5,783 bases of DNA, from contig ONYV01000276.1 of assembly GCA_900322105.1 (NCBI GenBank), positions 1 through 5,783 on the forward strand, in the 5' to 3' direction. A model generated the notes under the pieces. The model did no database searches, was not told the DNA's origin, and worked only from the letters and a program-made list of their open reading frames with translations. A program made the translations under genes and the position numbers. This document shows, piece by piece, positions 5,014 through 5,783 of the stretch (its first letter is position 1; each line of letters starts with the position of its first letter). The stretch is from an uncultured Eubacteriales bacterium. Its GTDB lineage: Bacteria > Bacillota > Clostridia > Oscillospirales > Acutalibacteraceae.

Positions 5014-5547
5014 TCATGCAGAAGGCTCAGCGTCCTGCAAAGTGTCGGCAGAATCGGCAGAGGAGAGTGTGATCCGAATACTGTCGTTTTGTACCAGCAG
5101 AGGGAAACCGTCTTTGTCGGTCGTCAGCTTGAAATGCCGGGGATCATCGGGGAGATAAAATACATAGCTGCCGTCAGAGCTTTGTTCCTGACAGGTCAGG
5201 GCATCATCTGACAATAAGCGGAAAGCGTCAAAGACTTTTTTTGCTGCGCTGTTTTCAGGAACAGGCAGTGTTTTTTTGCAAATCAGCGAACCTAAAGAAT
5301 AGCTGCAGCTTCCCTGCGCAGTGCTGACGGTAAGACCCGAAAGAGAATCGGGAGATGTAAAGGTGAGAGAAGCGGTCTCTTTGTTGATATAGCGGATCTG
5401 ACACTGATAGGACGTGTCCCCGACAGAGATGAGCGCAGGAGCATCGAGCGTGCTGTGAACAGAGGGTACAGTCACACGCTCCTGACAGCCGCACAGCGCC
5501 GTGCCGAACACAAAAGAAAGCAGCGACAGCAGCATGAGCTTTTTCAA
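5014..5547 (-). CDS. LolA/YdcC-like lipoprotein
   Basis: This encodes a 177-aa secreted lipoprotein. The start is a TTG at 5547 preceded by AAGGTGAT with good spacing; the next ATG would cut the basic N-terminus. Residues 1-20 form a signal peptide (MKKL then hydrophobic) ending in lipobox LCGC, so Cys21 should be lipidated and the protein anchored to the outer face of the membrane. After the lipobox, alternating polar and nonpolar beta-strand segments (YQCQIRYIN, ASLTFTSP, GSCSYSLG) and a single helix (AAKKVFDAFRLL) resemble the LolA/RseB-type fold of Gram-positive lipoproteins such as B. subtilis YdcC. This is judged from pattern, not from a search. It lies 14 bases after the hydrate dehydratase gene and is the last gene of the unit. 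Its exact role is unknown; it is not an enzyme as far as can be seen. Confidence 0.85.
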   Translation of the reverse strand: MKKLMLLSLLSFVFGTALCGCQERVTVPSVHSTLDAPALISVGDTSYQCQIRYINKETASLTFTSPDSLSGLTVSTAQGSCSYSLGSLICKKTLPVPENSAAKKVFDAFRLLSDDALTCQEQSSDGSYVFYLPDDPRHFKLTTDKDGFPLLVQNDSIRITLSSADSADTLQDAEPSA

Positions 5548-5550
5548 AGC

Positions 5551-5558
5551 ATCACCTT
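5551..5558 (-). promoter_or_regulatory. Ribosome binding site that decides the TTG start
   Basis: On the minus strand AAGGTGAT ends 3 nt before TTG 5547, with its AAGG core about 7 nt away. It fixes the lipoprotein start at a non-ATG codon. It lies in the 14-base gap after the upstream gene. Confidence 0.7.
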
Positions 5559-5561
5559 ATT

Positions 5562-5783
5562 TTATAGAAAGATGGTTTTCAGTTCAGATATCATATCACT
5601 TGGCAGCATCGCTCTTGCGGAGTATTTTTCGGCGCACCTGTCACCGACCAGTCCGTGATAATAAACGCCGTTGACGGCGGCTTCCTCGGGTGTCATCCCC
5701 TGCGCTAAGAAGGAAGCGATCATGCCTGCCAGCATATCGCCGCTGCCGCCCTTGCCCATGCCGTTGTTTCCTGTCAGGTTGAC
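5562..5783 (-). CDS. nnrD: ADP/ATP-dependent NAD(P)H-hydrate dehydratase, C-terminal part (cut by window edge)
   Basis: The last 73 residues of a ribokinase-fold enzyme are present; the rest lies beyond 5783. The family repairs damaged NADH and NADPH by dehydrating the S-hydrate in a nucleotide-dependent reaction in the cytoplasm. The clear signature is GMGKGGSGDMLAGMIASFLAQG, seen here as GMGKGGSGDMLAG and the helix after it, in which the Asp of GSGD is the usual catalytic residue. The following segment (EEAAVNGVYYHGLVGDRCAEKYS) with a final SDMI helix matches the family's C-terminus. Whether an N-terminal epimerase domain (YjeF_N) is fused cannot be seen. It is followed after 14 bases by the lipoprotein gene, so the two are probably co-transcribed. 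Confidence 0.93.
   Translation of the reverse strand, partial: VNLTGNNGMGKGGSGDMLAGMIASFLAQGMTPEEAAVNGVYYHGLVGDRCAEKYSARAMLPSDMISELKTIFL

Noticed and set aside
4667..5158. Plus-strand ORF spanning the tRNA gene
   Set aside because: It runs through the tRNA, terminators and antisense lipoprotein sequence, so it is a chance open frame.

Overview
The window looks like chromosomal DNA of a low-to-medium GC Gram-positive anaerobe, most likely a Clostridia member near Ruminococcus/Oscillospiraceae. That placement is inference. It rests on strong AGGAGG-type ribosome binding sites, TTGNNN/TATAAT promoters (several with an extended TGn -10), an AgrC/AgrA-like LytTR two-component pair, a Gram-positive lipoprotein signal, and what looks like a DUF6106-type clostridial membrane protein. 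I see no transposase, integrase, phage gene or CRISPR array.

Layout: (1) 1-192 is an AT-rich intergenic stretch with a perfect 12-bp inverted repeat, followed by a small single-pass membrane protein (193-618, +). (2) A bidirectional terminator (645-684) separates it from a convergent minus-strand operon. That operon holds a LytTR response regulator (2269-2976, promoter at 3115-3144) followed by a seven-helix GHKL sensor kinase (781 to about 2085). The 183-nt gap between the two, and the kinase start codon, are unresolved. (3) Divergently, from a strong promoter at 3188-3216, runs a two-helix membrane protein with a long charged tail. It is split by a frameshift at an A-run near 3559-3566. (4) A self-contained cassette (promoter, 85-aa orphan protein, terminator) occupies about 4245-4609. 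(5) A tRNA-Ser(GGA) gene with A-tract, promoter and terminator follows. (6) A second bidirectional terminator (4936-4973) closes a minus-strand operon whose visible part is an NAD(P)H-hydrate dehydratase C-terminus (cut by the window edge) and a LolA/YdcC-like lipoprotein starting at TTG.

How they fit together: the kinase and regulator form a peptide-type signalling system by family, but no AgrB/AgrD-type signal gene is visible, so the ligand is unknown. The divergent frameshifted membrane protein shares its promoter region with the regulator and is a possible target. The lipoprotein/nnrD pair resembles the acpS-ydcC-alr neighbourhood of Bacillus subtilis. The most useful points to check are the frameshift, the kinase start with the 183-nt leader, and the structured leader of the regulator mRNA.
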